Source: Chelatococcus sp. HY11
GTDB taxonomy: Bacteria > Pseudomonadota > Alphaproteobacteria > Rhizobiales > Beijerinckiaceae
Direction of reading: 5' to 3'
NCBI RefSeq assembly: GCF_018398335.1
Contig: NZ_JAHBRX010000002.1
Coordinates: 1,550,001 to 1,614,000, forward strand
Length of the DNA: 64,000 nt
Part shown: positions 38,038-45,963 of the stretch, one piece after another
Layout of the letters: each line of letters begins with the position of its first letter
Position numbering within the stretch: the first letter of the stretch is position 1
The notes under the pieces: model-generated
Databases searched by the model: none
Told to the model about the DNA's origin: nothing
What the model saw: only the letters and a program-made list of their open reading frames with translations
Program-made: the position numbers and the translations under genes

Positions 38038-38464
38038 CACGTCCCGGTTCGAGCAAGGCATGGCGACGCGCCGATCGGTTCTCGGCGATGTTCATGTCGA
38101 TGGGGCCACGGCCCACAAGACGCCTTTCGACGAGGATTTTCAGAGTTTCATCACCGAGGGGGCGTGGGGAACGGTCTGGTCCCGGCCGGGGCTGAGCAAG
38201 CGTGAACGGTCCATGCTGACGGTAGCCTTGCTGGCCGCCCTCGGGCATGATGAGGAACTCGCGATGCATATACGCGCCACCGCGAACACAGGGGCCACGC
38301 CCGAGGATATCAAGGAGGCGCTTCTGCATGTGGCCGTCTACGCTGGCGTCCCGGCCGCGAACCGCGCGTTCAAGATCGCCAAAGGAGAATTGGCCAAGGG
38401 AGAATTGGCAAAGGAAAAATGGGCCAACGGGGAATTGGCCGAGGGACGGGGAGGGGACAGGTGA
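38030..38464 (+). CDS. pcaC: 4-carboxymuconolactone decarboxylase
   Basis: The 144-residue protein has the family core FITEGAWGTVWSRPGLSKRERSMLTVALLAALGHDEELAMHIRATANTG with the active-site Glu/His region, and EDIKEALLHVAVYAGVPAANRAF. It decarboxylates 4-carboxymuconolactone to the enol-lactone used by PcaD. The normal end (NRAFKIAKG) is extended by about 20 residues built of near-repeats (KGELA-KGELA-KEKWA-NGELA), encoded by four 15-base units. The stop overlaps the GTG of pcaH. Confidence 0.92.
   Translation: MADTSRFEQGMATRRSVLGDVHVDGATAHKTPFDEDFQSFITEGAWGTVWSRPGLSKRERSMLTVALLAALGHDEELAMHIRATANTGATPEDIKEALLHVAVYAGVPAANRAFKIAKGELAKGELAKEKWANGELAEGRGGDR
38381..38440 (+). repeat. Four 15-base tandem units at the 3' end of pcaC
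   Basis: Units start at 38381, 38396, 38411 and 38426, with consensus AAGGGAGAATTGGCC. They are in frame and add KGELA-like pentapeptides to PcaC. Each unit also carries a GGAG-like ribosome-binding core, directly upstream of the pcaH start at 38461. Confidence 0.85.
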
Positions 38465-39210
38465 ACGGTATCATACTGCCGGGCGATGATGGAGGCGCGC
38501 TCTATGCGCGAGATCGCGCGTGGCAGCCGCACGCCAATACGCCGGGTTACAAGAGCACGACTTTCCGCGCACCACGCCACGCGCTCCTGTCCCTTCCAAC
38601 GACAGCTTCCGAGCTGACGGGGCCGACGTTCGGCGAAACGTCTCTGGGGCCGCTCGATAACGACCTTATCCGCAACTACAGTCAGGACGGCGGTGAAGCG
38701 ATCGGCCAGCGGCTCATCGTGTATGGTCAAGTGCTCGACGAGAATGCCCGCCCAGTCGTCGGCACTCTGGTCGAGTTCTGGCAGGCCAACGCCGGAGGCC
38801 GCTATCGCCACAAGCGTGAAGGCTATCCCGCCGCGCTTGATCCGAATTTCGGTGGCTGCGGACGCGCGATAACGGATGAAAACGGCTTCTATTCCTTTCG
38901 TACTGTCAAACCGGGCGCCTATCCGTGGCCCAACGGCGCGAATGACTGGAGGCCGGCTCACATTCACTTCTCGATATTCGGAAATGCGTTCGCTCAACGG
39001 CTGATCACACAGATGTATTTTGAGGGTGATCCGATGATCTGGCAGTGCCCGATCGTTAGGAGCGTGCCGGACAAGGCGGGAATTGAGCAGCTGATTGCGA
39101 AGCTCGATCGCCACAACACAACGCCGATGGACGCGTTGGCCTATCGCTTCGACATCGTTCTGCGCGGCAGGCGCTCCACTATGTTCGAGAACAAGTTGGA
39201 GGGGAACTGA
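38461..39210 (+). CDS. pcaH: Protocatechuate 3,4-dioxygenase beta subunit
   Basis: The protein has 249 residues, starting at a GTG that overlaps the pcaC stop and follows GGGAGGGG. Non-haem Fe(III) ligands characteristic of the catalytic beta subunit are visible: Tyr in GGRYRHKREGY, Tyr in KPGAYPWPN and the two His in RPAHIHFSIFG. It cleaves protocatechuate between the hydroxyls to 3-carboxy-cis,cis-muconate together with PcaG. Confidence 0.94.
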   Translation: MNGIILPGDDGGALYARDRAWQPHANTPGYKSTTFRAPRHALLSLPTTASELTGPTFGETSLGPLDNDLIRNYSQDGGEAIGQRLIVYGQVLDENARPVVGTLVEFWQANAGGRYRHKREGYPAALDPNFGGCGRAITDENGFYSFRTVKPGAYPWPNGANDWRPAHIHFSIFGNAFAQRLITQMYFEGDPMIWQCPIVRSVPDKAGIEQLIAKLDRHNTTPMDALAYRFDIVLRGRRSTMFENKLEGN

Positions 39211-39830
39211 TGCTGCATCCCGTCCCAACCTTGAAGGAAACGCCGTCACAGACGGCGGGACCTTATGTTCATATTGGCCTGACGCCCAACTTTGCGGAAA
39301 TCAAGGGTGTCTATGACGCAGACCCCGGAGCGACGATGGTGTCGGCCGATACGCGCGGTGAGCGGATTGTCGTATCCGGGCGGGTCATCGACGGCGCCGG
39401 CGCAGCCGTCAGCGACGCGGTGATCGAGATCTGGCAGGCTGACTCGGACGGTTCCTACATCGTGCCGATGGGGCGAACCTCGAATTCGCGACCTGCCTTC
39501 ACGGGATGGGGCCGGCGGGCGACCGACAGCGAAGGCGGCTTCCTGTTCGAGACGATCAAACCCGGGCCGGTTCCTGGTCCCGACGGAGCGCCTATGGCGC
39601 CGCATATCGCGCTGTGGATCGTGGCGCGGGGTATTAATATCGGCCTGCAAACCAGGCTTTACTTCGCTGATGAAGAGGCGGCCAATGCCAAGGATTTCAT
39701 CCTAGGCCGCATACCGGATGCGAGGCGGCGGGCGACGTTGATCGCTCGCAAAGAGGACGGCGACTTGCCGCGATACGTGCTCGACATCCATCTGCAAGGC
39801 GACAAGGAAACTGTATTTTTCGATATGTGA
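39210..39830 (+). CDS. pcaG: Protocatechuate 3,4-dioxygenase alpha subunit
   Basis: The 206-residue subunit opens with PTLKETPSQTAGPYVHIGLTP, the standard alpha-subunit start, and has the shared beta-sandwich (VIEIWQADSDGSYIVP, FLFETIKPGPVPGPDGAPMAPHIALWIVARGI). It lacks the full iron-ligand set found in PcaH, as expected. It overlaps pcaH by one base. Confidence 0.94.
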   Translation: MLHPVPTLKETPSQTAGPYVHIGLTPNFAEIKGVYDADPGATMVSADTRGERIVVSGRVIDGAGAAVSDAVIEIWQADSDGSYIVPMGRTSNSRPAFTGWGRRATDSEGGFLFETIKPGPVPGPDGAPMAPHIALWIVARGINIGLQTRLYFADEEAANAKDFILGRIPDARRRATLIARKEDGDLPRYVLDIHLQGDKETVFFDM

Positions 39831-39876
39831 TGGAATTCGTCGGGACGGGAATAGAAACGCGGATACGATATAATCC

Positions 39877-40914
39877 ATGCCAATTCTTGCCTCGCTTGTC
39901 GGCGATCGTGAAATTGAGGGGCTGCTGTCTGATGAGGCGCAGCTTCGCGCGATGCTGCGTTTCGAAAATGCGCTGGCCGGAGCGGAGGCGGATGCGGGGC
40001 TCATTCCGTCGGAGGCAGCCGAGGCCGTCGCGGCTGCGATATCGGCTTTCCAACCGGATTGGGACGATCTGGCGAAAGGTGTAGCCCGTGATGGCGTCGT
40101 CGTCCCTGCATTGATCAAGCAGATCCGCGCCGGCCTACCCTCACGGTTCCAGAACGCCCTGCACAAGGGCGCCACAAGCCAGGACGTCATCGACACCGCA
40201 CTGATTCTCCAGTTCGCGGAGGTTTTGCCAGTCCTTGAAGCGCGCCTGTCGATCATACTGGATAAGCTTGCCGCCATCAGCCGCCTCCATGGCGCGGAGC
40301 CGCTGATGGCTCACACGCGCATGCAACAGGCCCTGCCGTTCACGTGGCATGAAAAACTGAAAACCTGGAGCGACCCCCTGGGGCGTCACCTCGTGGCGTT
40401 GGCTGAGGCTCGCGTCTCATGCCTGGTCATTCAGCTCGGAGGGCCGATTGGTGATCGTTCGAGCTTCGCGGGGCTTGGTGATGCGATAGCCCGCGACCTC
40501 TCACATCGCCTCAGCCTCGCCAATGCCTCTCCGTGGCACGCCGCGCGCGATCGGATCGCCAAGCTGGGTTCGCTGCTATCGCTGATCAGCGGTTCTTTGG
40601 GCAAGATCGGCGCTGATGTCGCTTTGATGACCCAGAATGAAATGTCCGCTGTCCGGCTCTCGGGGGGCGGCGGATCATCGGCAATGGCGCATAAATCGAA
40701 CCCGATATCGGCCGAGATACTCGTGACGCTCGCGCGTTACAACGCCGGCCAGACCGGACTTCTTCATCAGGCGCTGATCCATGAGAATGAAAGATCCGGG
40801 GCCGCCTGGACGCTTGAATGGATGACCCTGCCGGCGATCGCGATCGCGACAGGCGCTGGCCTGCACCATCTCATTTCTCTGTTGGATCAGCTTGTTATTG
40901 ACAGCGCTGGCTGA
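39877..40914 (+). CDS. pcaB: 3-carboxy-cis,cis-muconate cycloisomerase
   Basis: The 345-residue protein belongs to the fumarase/aspartase superfamily: FENALAGAEADAGLIP, KGATSQDVIDTALILQ, TRMQQALPFTWHEKL and the signature GGGGSSAMAHKSNPISAEILV. It cyclises carboxymuconate to 4-carboxymuconolactone, the PcaC substrate. At 345 residues it is the short form, against about 450 in some other groups. It ends the pcaDCHGB operon; pcaIJ and pcaF are not in the window. Confidence 0.92.
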   Translation: MPILASLVGDREIEGLLSDEAQLRAMLRFENALAGAEADAGLIPSEAAEAVAAAISAFQPDWDDLAKGVARDGVVVPALIKQIRAGLPSRFQNALHKGATSQDVIDTALILQFAEVLPVLEARLSIILDKLAAISRLHGAEPLMAHTRMQQALPFTWHEKLKTWSDPLGRHLVALAEARVSCLVIQLGGPIGDRSSFAGLGDAIARDLSHRLSLANASPWHAARDRIAKLGSLLSLISGSLGKIGADVALMTQNEMSAVRLSGGGGSSAMAHKSNPISAEILVTLARYNAGQTGLLHQALIHENERSGAAWTLEWMTLPAIAIATGAGLHHLISLLDQLVIDSAG

Positions 40915-40993
40915 CCGTCGGCGCGCTCGCCAATCGCTGCTCCGTGTTTTGATCCGCACGATATCGCCGACCGACAGCTGCCCGCCCGAGCTC

Positions 40994-41854
40994 TTAGAAC
41001 CGGGCAACGACTGAAGGCAGCTCGCGAAGGAAGATTTCACGCGTCCGGATCCCGGGGCTGATCGCCTCACGCTTTTCGTCGTGAACGAGACGCGCAAAGA
41101 CGAGCGTCCGGCCTTCCTTGACCATCCAGCCAACAAACCATCCATAGCTCTGGTCGGGCTCACGGGAGCCGTCAGCCCTGCGCACCGGGCCCGCTCCCGT
41201 CTTGCCGTGAACGCTCCAGCCATCCACGTCCTGCAACGCGGTGATCTTGCTCGTCATGACATAGGCATGCGGGCTCACCGGCAACTCGCGGCGCACAAGC
41301 TTTCTTAGAAACGCGATTTGCTCGAGTGGGGATATCTTCAGGGACGAGCTTAGCCAGGCGTTGGTCAACCCGTCATTCTTGCCGGGATCGCCGGATACAT
41401 CCTGGTTGCCATAGTCGAAGCGATGGACATAGTCGCGAAAGCGTTGCTCGCCCAGCGCTTCGGTAACCAGCCGCGAATACCAGACGACAGAATTCTTCAT
41501 CCAGCTCGATGGATCCGTATCCTGCTTCCAGGCCGGGATCCAGGCGGCATATCCCTTCTTGAAAGGAAGGGACGGGTTGTGCTCATCCTTGAGAAATCCA
41601 GCATCGAAACCCATCAGACTGATGGGGAGCTTGAAAGTGGAGGCTGGTGTGACGCGTGTTTCACAAGTTCCTTCTCTAAGCACCAATTGGCCCGTCGCAG
41701 CGTCCGCAATGACCGTGCAAAGCGTTGCGGCTTGCACCGGAGATGTTCCGGCCAAGCTACCCGCCGAAATACTCGTCAGGACAACGAGGAAACCGGCCAC
41801 TATGCAGCGGCGCCAGCAATTCCTAGGGCGGACTTCAGTCGTTTGAACAGTCAT
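40994..41854 (-). CDS. Class D (OXA-type) beta-lactamase
   Basis: The 286-residue protein has an N-terminal membrane-spanning leader ending near SPVQA. All class D motifs are present: STFK (Ser nucleophile with the Lys that is carboxylated), SVV in KNSVVWYS, YGN in FDYGNQD, WLSSSL and KTG in HGKTGAG. It hydrolyses beta-lactams in the periplasm. No mobile element or integron site is nearby, so it looks like a resident chromosomal enzyme. Its spectrum cannot be read from sequence alone. Confidence 0.92.
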   Translation of the reverse strand: MTVQTTEVRPRNCWRRCIVAGFLVVLTSISAGSLAGTSPVQAATLCTVIADAATGQLVLREGTCETRVTPASTFKLPISLMGFDAGFLKDEHNPSLPFKKGYAAWIPAWKQDTDPSSWMKNSVVWYSRLVTEALGEQRFRDYVHRFDYGNQDVSGDPGKNDGLTNAWLSSSLKISPLEQIAFLRKLVRRELPVSPHAYVMTSKITALQDVDGWSVHGKTGAGPVRRADGSREPDQSYGWFVGWMVKEGRTLVFARLVHDEKREAISPGIRTREIFLRELPSVVARF

Positions 41855-41978
41855 CGATCACCATTTCCTGCGACAAGCGGCCTTTGGGGCAGCGGTCCCA
41901 GCATGGCGGCGGATTCAGACCTACTCGTTAACGAAATCCATCCGGCACGTGTTCTCCGCCCTTTCAACAGGCCGCCTT

Positions 41979-42374
41979 TCAGACAATCGTCTCGCGATAG
42001 ACGCGCCGCGCCGCGCAAACGGCATCGTGGTTGTTGTCCGCCCAGGAGATCAGACTGCGCAACGGAATGAGCAGCGAGTGACCCAGTGGTGTGAGGGCGT
42101 AGTCCACCCGCGGCGGTATGACCGGATAGAGCGTCCGCGACACGAACCCGTCCTGTTCAAGCCGCTTCAAGGTTCGCGCGAGCATGTGCTGCGAGATATC
42201 GCCGATCCGACGTTTCAGCGCGTTGAACCGCAGTGTTCCCGGTTCCAACGCCTCCAAGACGAGAAGGCTCCACTGGTCACCTATGCGGTCCAGTACATCC
42301 CGGATAGGGCACGGCGAGAATGAAAACTCACCGTCCACAGCGTCCAAACCCATTTCGGCCGGCCTAACAACCAC
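41979..42374 (-). CDS. HxlR family transcriptional regulator
   Basis: The protein has about 131 residues from the GTG at 42374, seven bases after GAGGA (the ATG at 42353 is an alternative). The winged-helix HxlR core is CPIRDVLDRIGDQWSLLVLEALEPGTLRFNALKRRIGDISQHMLARTLKRLEQDGFVSRTLYPVIPPRVDYALTPLG, starting with the conserved Cys that senses oxidants or electrophiles in several family members. It is divergent from the DsbA-like gene, a typical target arrangement. Confidence 0.85.
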   Translation of the reverse strand: MVVRPAEMGLDAVDGEFSFSPCPIRDVLDRIGDQWSLLVLEALEPGTLRFNALKRRIGDISQHMLARTLKRLEQDGFVSRTLYPVIPPRVDYALTPLGHSLLIPLRSLISWADNNHDAVCAARRVYRETIV

Positions 42375-42553
42375 GCGACATTCCTCTTTGTTTCCGATCC
42401 CTGCAGCCGGCGCGTCGGATGGCCCGAGCGATGCGGACAGTAAGATGACGCTGACCAAGGGTCATTCCGATGACTTCTTGTCACGAATCCCGAACCGCCT
42501 ATGTTAGCGCTCGATATTCGCAACTAAGTCTTATATCCGAACTTGGTCTGATA

Positions 42554-43237
42554 ATGAACTATGGCGTTGAAAGGCTGATCGGCGGAACGGGTCCCCTATC
42601 CGCAGTGCCGCCGAAAGAGCTGACCTATCTTTATGATCCGCTGTGTGGATGGTGCTATGGCGCGATGCCGGCCCTAGAAGCTCTGCGGGCGAAGGCCAGG
42701 ATCACCTTCTTACCAACCGGCCTTTTCGCCGGCGAGGCGGCCCGTGTCATGGATGCGAGCTTTGCGGCCTATGCCTGGGAGAATGATCGGCGGATCGCCG
42801 CCCTGACAGGACAGCCGTTTTCGCAACTCTATCGCGAGCAGGTGCTGCGACCCGGCACAGCCTTCGATTCTGCAGCCGCTACGCTCGCGCTTGTCGCTGT
42901 CGGCCTGGAGGTCCCCGAACAGCTTTTCGCGGCCTGCAAGGCCATTCAGCATGCGCGCTATGTCGATGGGCGCGATACCTCCATTCGCCGGGAGGTCGCC
43001 ACGGTGCTCGACGGGATCGGGCTGTCCTCGGCCGCGACCAGACTTCTGGCTGATGATGCGGATGTTCTCGCAGCAGCACGTAACGAGGTCGCTACTGGCC
43101 GGCGCCTCATGACGGCCCATGGCGCACGTGGCGTGCCGACAGTGGTTCTGTCCACCAACCACGGCGATCGTCTCATTCCGAACCAGCTTCTTTATGGCGA
43201 TCGCGAGACCTTGCTTCGCCAGCTCGACCTTGTCTGA
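42554..43237 (+). CDS. DsbA family thioredoxin-fold protein
   Basis: The 227-residue protein has the opening LTYLYDPLCGWCYGAMPAL: a CxxC redox motif in the FrnE/DsbA-like style, without a signal peptide, so probably cytoplasmic. The cis-Pro region is GARGVPTVV. It may be a disulfide isomerase or a glutathione-type oxidoreductase. It precedes an NAD(P)-binding protein by 34 bases, and both are probably controlled by the divergent HxlR regulator. Confidence 0.82.
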   Translation: MNYGVERLIGGTGPLSAVPPKELTYLYDPLCGWCYGAMPALEALRAKARITFLPTGLFAGEAARVMDASFAAYAWENDRRIAALTGQPFSQLYREQVLRPGTAFDSAAATLALVAVGLEVPEQLFAACKAIQHARYVDGRDTSIRREVATVLDGIGLSSAATRLLADDADVLAAARNEVATGRRLMTAHGARGVPTVVLSTNHGDRLIPNQLLYGDRETLLRQLDLV

Positions 43238-43271
43238 CACCAACTGTTCACAACCGAAAGGAACGAAGACG

Positions 43272-43880
43272 ATGAAAGTCGCTCTTATAGGCGCTAGCGG
43301 TAACGCCGGCTCGCGCATTCTCGCGGAACTCACGCGCCGGGGGCACAGTGTGACCGCCATTGCCCGCCATCCGGAGAAAATCCCCGCGGAGCAAAATGTC
43401 GCGCCTAAGAAGGGAGACGTGTTCGATGGCAAGGGCCTGGCGGATCTCCTGAAGGAGCATGATGCGGTCATCAGCTCCGTCCATTTCCTCGCTAGCGACC
43501 CTGATCTCCTGATCGAGGCCGTCCGTGCTTCGGGCGTCAGGCGCTATCTGATCGTCGGCGGGGCCGGCAGCCTAGAGGTCGCACCCGGCGTGGCCCTGGT
43601 GACCACGCCTGACTTTCCCCCGGCCTACAAGGCCGAAGCCACCAAGGGGGGCGACTTTCTAAAGAAATTGCGGGGGATTGACGATCTCGACTGGACGTTC
43701 CTGTCACCGTCCGCACTCTTTGTTCCCGGAGAGCGTACAGGCCAGTTCCGCCTCGGCAAGGACGAACTGCTGACAAATGACAAGGGAAGCAGCATCTCCT
43801 TCGAGGACTACGCCATCGCCCTTGTCGATGAACTGGAGAATCCGGCCCATATCCGCCAGCGTTTTACCGTCGGCTATTGA
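43272..43880 (+). CDS. NAD(P)-binding atypical SDR (NmrA/YwnB-like)
   Basis: The 202-residue protein has the dinucleotide motif VALIGASGNAGSRILAELTRRGHSVTAIAR. The later segments (GVRRYLIVGGAGSLEVAPG, LDWTFLSPSALFVPGERTG) are typical of small NAD(P)H-binding flavin-reductase-like proteins. HxlR regulators often control this type of gene in quinone or electrophile stress. The substrate is unknown. Confidence 0.83.
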   Translation: MKVALIGASGNAGSRILAELTRRGHSVTAIARHPEKIPAEQNVAPKKGDVFDGKGLADLLKEHDAVISSVHFLASDPDLLIEAVRASGVRRYLIVGGAGSLEVAPGVALVTTPDFPPAYKAEATKGGDFLKKLRGIDDLDWTFLSPSALFVPGERTGQFRLGKDELLTNDKGSSISFEDYAIALVDELENPAHIRQRFTVGY

Positions 43881-43898
43881 CCGGATCGGTACGGTGAC

Positions 43899-43924
43899 GG
43901 GGCGTTCGGATGATTGAGCGCCCC
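43899..43924. terminator. Weak stem-loop between convergent genes
   Basis: GGGGCG (43899-43904) pairs with CGCCCC (43919-43924) across a 14-base loop. It lies between the ends of the convergent oxidoreductase and antiporter genes. The short stem and missing T-run make this tentative. Confidence 0.3.
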
Positions 43925-43975
43925 GCATAGCCGCGGCGCGGAAGCGAGCTCTGAGCTGGCAAGCTCCCGGCAGTA

Positions 43976-45724
43976 TCAGCGCGATGGAGCAGCCGGTGGT
44001 TCGGAGATCAGGTTGCGCCGGTTCACCTCGCTGCGGTGAGTGGCTGTTTCGCTGAAACGCCTGCGCAGGCTTGGATTTCGGGCGACAAACTGCAGAAAGT
44101 CGCGCCGGCTCATCGTCAGGAGTTCGCAGTAGTCGAGCGCGGTCACGTCTGCTGTGCGGCGGCTGCCGGAAAGGAGCGCCATCTCACCGAAAAAGTCTCC
44201 TGGACCAAGGGTTATGTCGCCGGCATCGGTATCAACCACAGCCTTGCCGGATGAGATGAAATACATCCCGTCCGGCTTGTCGCCTTTCTGGATGATGCGC
44301 TCGCCGGGGTTGGCGCTTTGCGGCCGAAACAGAAGCAGGAATTCCTGGCGCTGTTCGGGATCGATATCCGCGAAGATCGGGAAGCGCTGCACCACTTGCT
44401 GCACCTCGAGAGCGTGCGCGTGCTCCCTTTCATGGGCGCGCGCCTGAGCCGCCTCGATATCGGCTTCCAACGCGTTGTAGCGATGCTCGCCGTGGGTGGC
44501 GAGCGCCTTCCAGACACCGAGCCGGCTGATCAGCCTCGGCGCGACGACAAAGGCGAGCGGGTTCAACGTGATGGACAGCAGAGCACCCGCGAGGATGAGG
44601 TCGCTGCCCTCTTTCGGGAGAAGGCCGAGAGCGACGCCGAGGCCACCGAGGATGAACGAGAACTCGCCGATTTGCGCGAGGCTCGCGGCAACGGTCACCG
44701 CCGTCGCCAGGGGGTAGCCGAGCACGAGAACGATCAGCATGGCTGCGAGCGACTTGCCGACCATGATGATCGCCAGTACGACGAGCACCGCCAGTGGTTC
44801 GCGGATGAGGATCGACGGGTCGAAGAGCATCCCCACCGAGACGAAGAACAGCACGGCGAAGGCGTCCTGCAAGGGCAGGGACTCATGGGCGGCACGATGG
44901 CTGAAGCGGGATTCGGACAGCACCACGCCCGCGAAGAAGGCGCCAAGCGCGAATGAGACGCCGAATATGGCGGCCGAGCCGTAAGCGATACCGAGCGCCA
45001 CCGCGAGTACCGAAAGCGTGAACAGCTCCCGCGAACCCGTGCGAGCAACCTGCCCGAGAATCCAGGGAACCACCCGCGGTCCGAGTGCGATGGCAAGCAC
45101 GACGAAGCCTGCCACTTTCAGGAGGGTAAGGCCCAACGCCATGGCCAGGCTGGTATCCGCCGCGGCCTCCGCGCCATGGCCACCGGCCGCGTGGCCGCCC
45201 AGCGTTTCCGCGAAGGCTGGCAGCAGGACGAGCGCGACTACCATCGCGAGATCTTCGACGATAAGCCAGCCCACGGCAATGCGGCCGTTGGCTGTCGGCA
45301 GCATGTTGCGCTCTTCGAGTGCCTTCAGCAGCACCACGGTACTTGCGACCGAAAGAGAAAGGCCGAACACCAGGCTGCCGCCAAGGCTCCACCCCCAGAG
45401 TTCGCCGACGCCCACACCTATCAGTGTCGCGAGGACGATCTGGCCGACAGCTCCGGGGATGGCGATCCATTTGACCGCCATCAGATCAGAAATCGAGAAG
45501 TGAAGGCCCACGCCGAACATCAGCAGAATCACGCCCATTTCGGCCAATTGGCCGGAGAGGCCTGCGTCCGCAACAAAGCCGGGCGTGAAGGGCCCAATGA
45601 AGATGCCGGCGACGAGATAGCCGACCAGGGGGGGCAATCGGAAGCGATCGGCCAGGAAGCCAAAGATGAAGGCCAGCACGAAACCCACTGCAACAGTCGC
45701 GATGAGCGTGGTCTCATGCGGCAT
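43976..45724 (-). CDS. CPA2 cation:proton antiporter with cyclic-nucleotide-binding C-terminus
   Basis: The protein has 582 residues from the ATG at 45724 after GGAGG. Residues 1 to about 400 are the CPA2 (Kef/YbaL-like) membrane domain with about twelve segments (FLADRFRLPPLVGYLVAGIFIGP; SLSVASTVVLLKALEERN). The tail is not the usual TrkA-N/KTN domain. After a charged linker (about 420-450) comes a cyclic-nucleotide-binding domain (RFPIFADIDPEQRQEF, GERIIQKGDKPDGMYFISSGKAVV, LGPGDFFGEMALLSGSRRTADVTA). Cation exchange may therefore respond to cAMP or cGMP. Confidence 0.88.
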   Translation of the reverse strand: MPHETTLIATVAVGFVLAFIFGFLADRFRLPPLVGYLVAGIFIGPFTPGFVADAGLSGQLAEMGVILLMFGVGLHFSISDLMAVKWIAIPGAVGQIVLATLIGVGVGELWGWSLGGSLVFGLSLSVASTVVLLKALEERNMLPTANGRIAVGWLIVEDLAMVVALVLLPAFAETLGGHAAGGHGAEAAADTSLAMALGLTLLKVAGFVVLAIALGPRVVPWILGQVARTGSRELFTLSVLAVALGIAYGSAAIFGVSFALGAFFAGVVLSESRFSHRAAHESLPLQDAFAVLFFVSVGMLFDPSILIREPLAVLVVLAIIMVGKSLAAMLIVLVLGYPLATAVTVAASLAQIGEFSFILGGLGVALGLLPKEGSDLILAGALLSITLNPLAFVVAPRLISRLGVWKALATHGEHRYNALEADIEAAQARAHEREHAHALEVQQVVQRFPIFADIDPEQRQEFLLLFRPQSANPGERIIQKGDKPDGMYFISSGKAVVDTDAGDITLGPGDFFGEMALLSGSRRTADVTALDYCELLTMSRRDFLQFVARNPSLRRRFSETATHRSEVNRRNLISEPPAAPSR

Positions 45725-45963
45725 GAACAAACCCTCCAGACTTAATCCTGACCAGCAGTCCTGGATCTCTCGGCAACGGCTGACCAACGAGGACGACAGT
45801 CACACATCCAGGCGGACTGTCACCCGCGAAAGGGCGGCCGAGGCGCGATCACTCTCGAAGTCGCTGTTTTATACATGGATGCCACCACGGCAACACACGA
45901 AAAAAGCACGCCGCCTGAATATCCGTTCAAACGGGCGCATCCCATGTGTTCCCTTCGGCCGCA

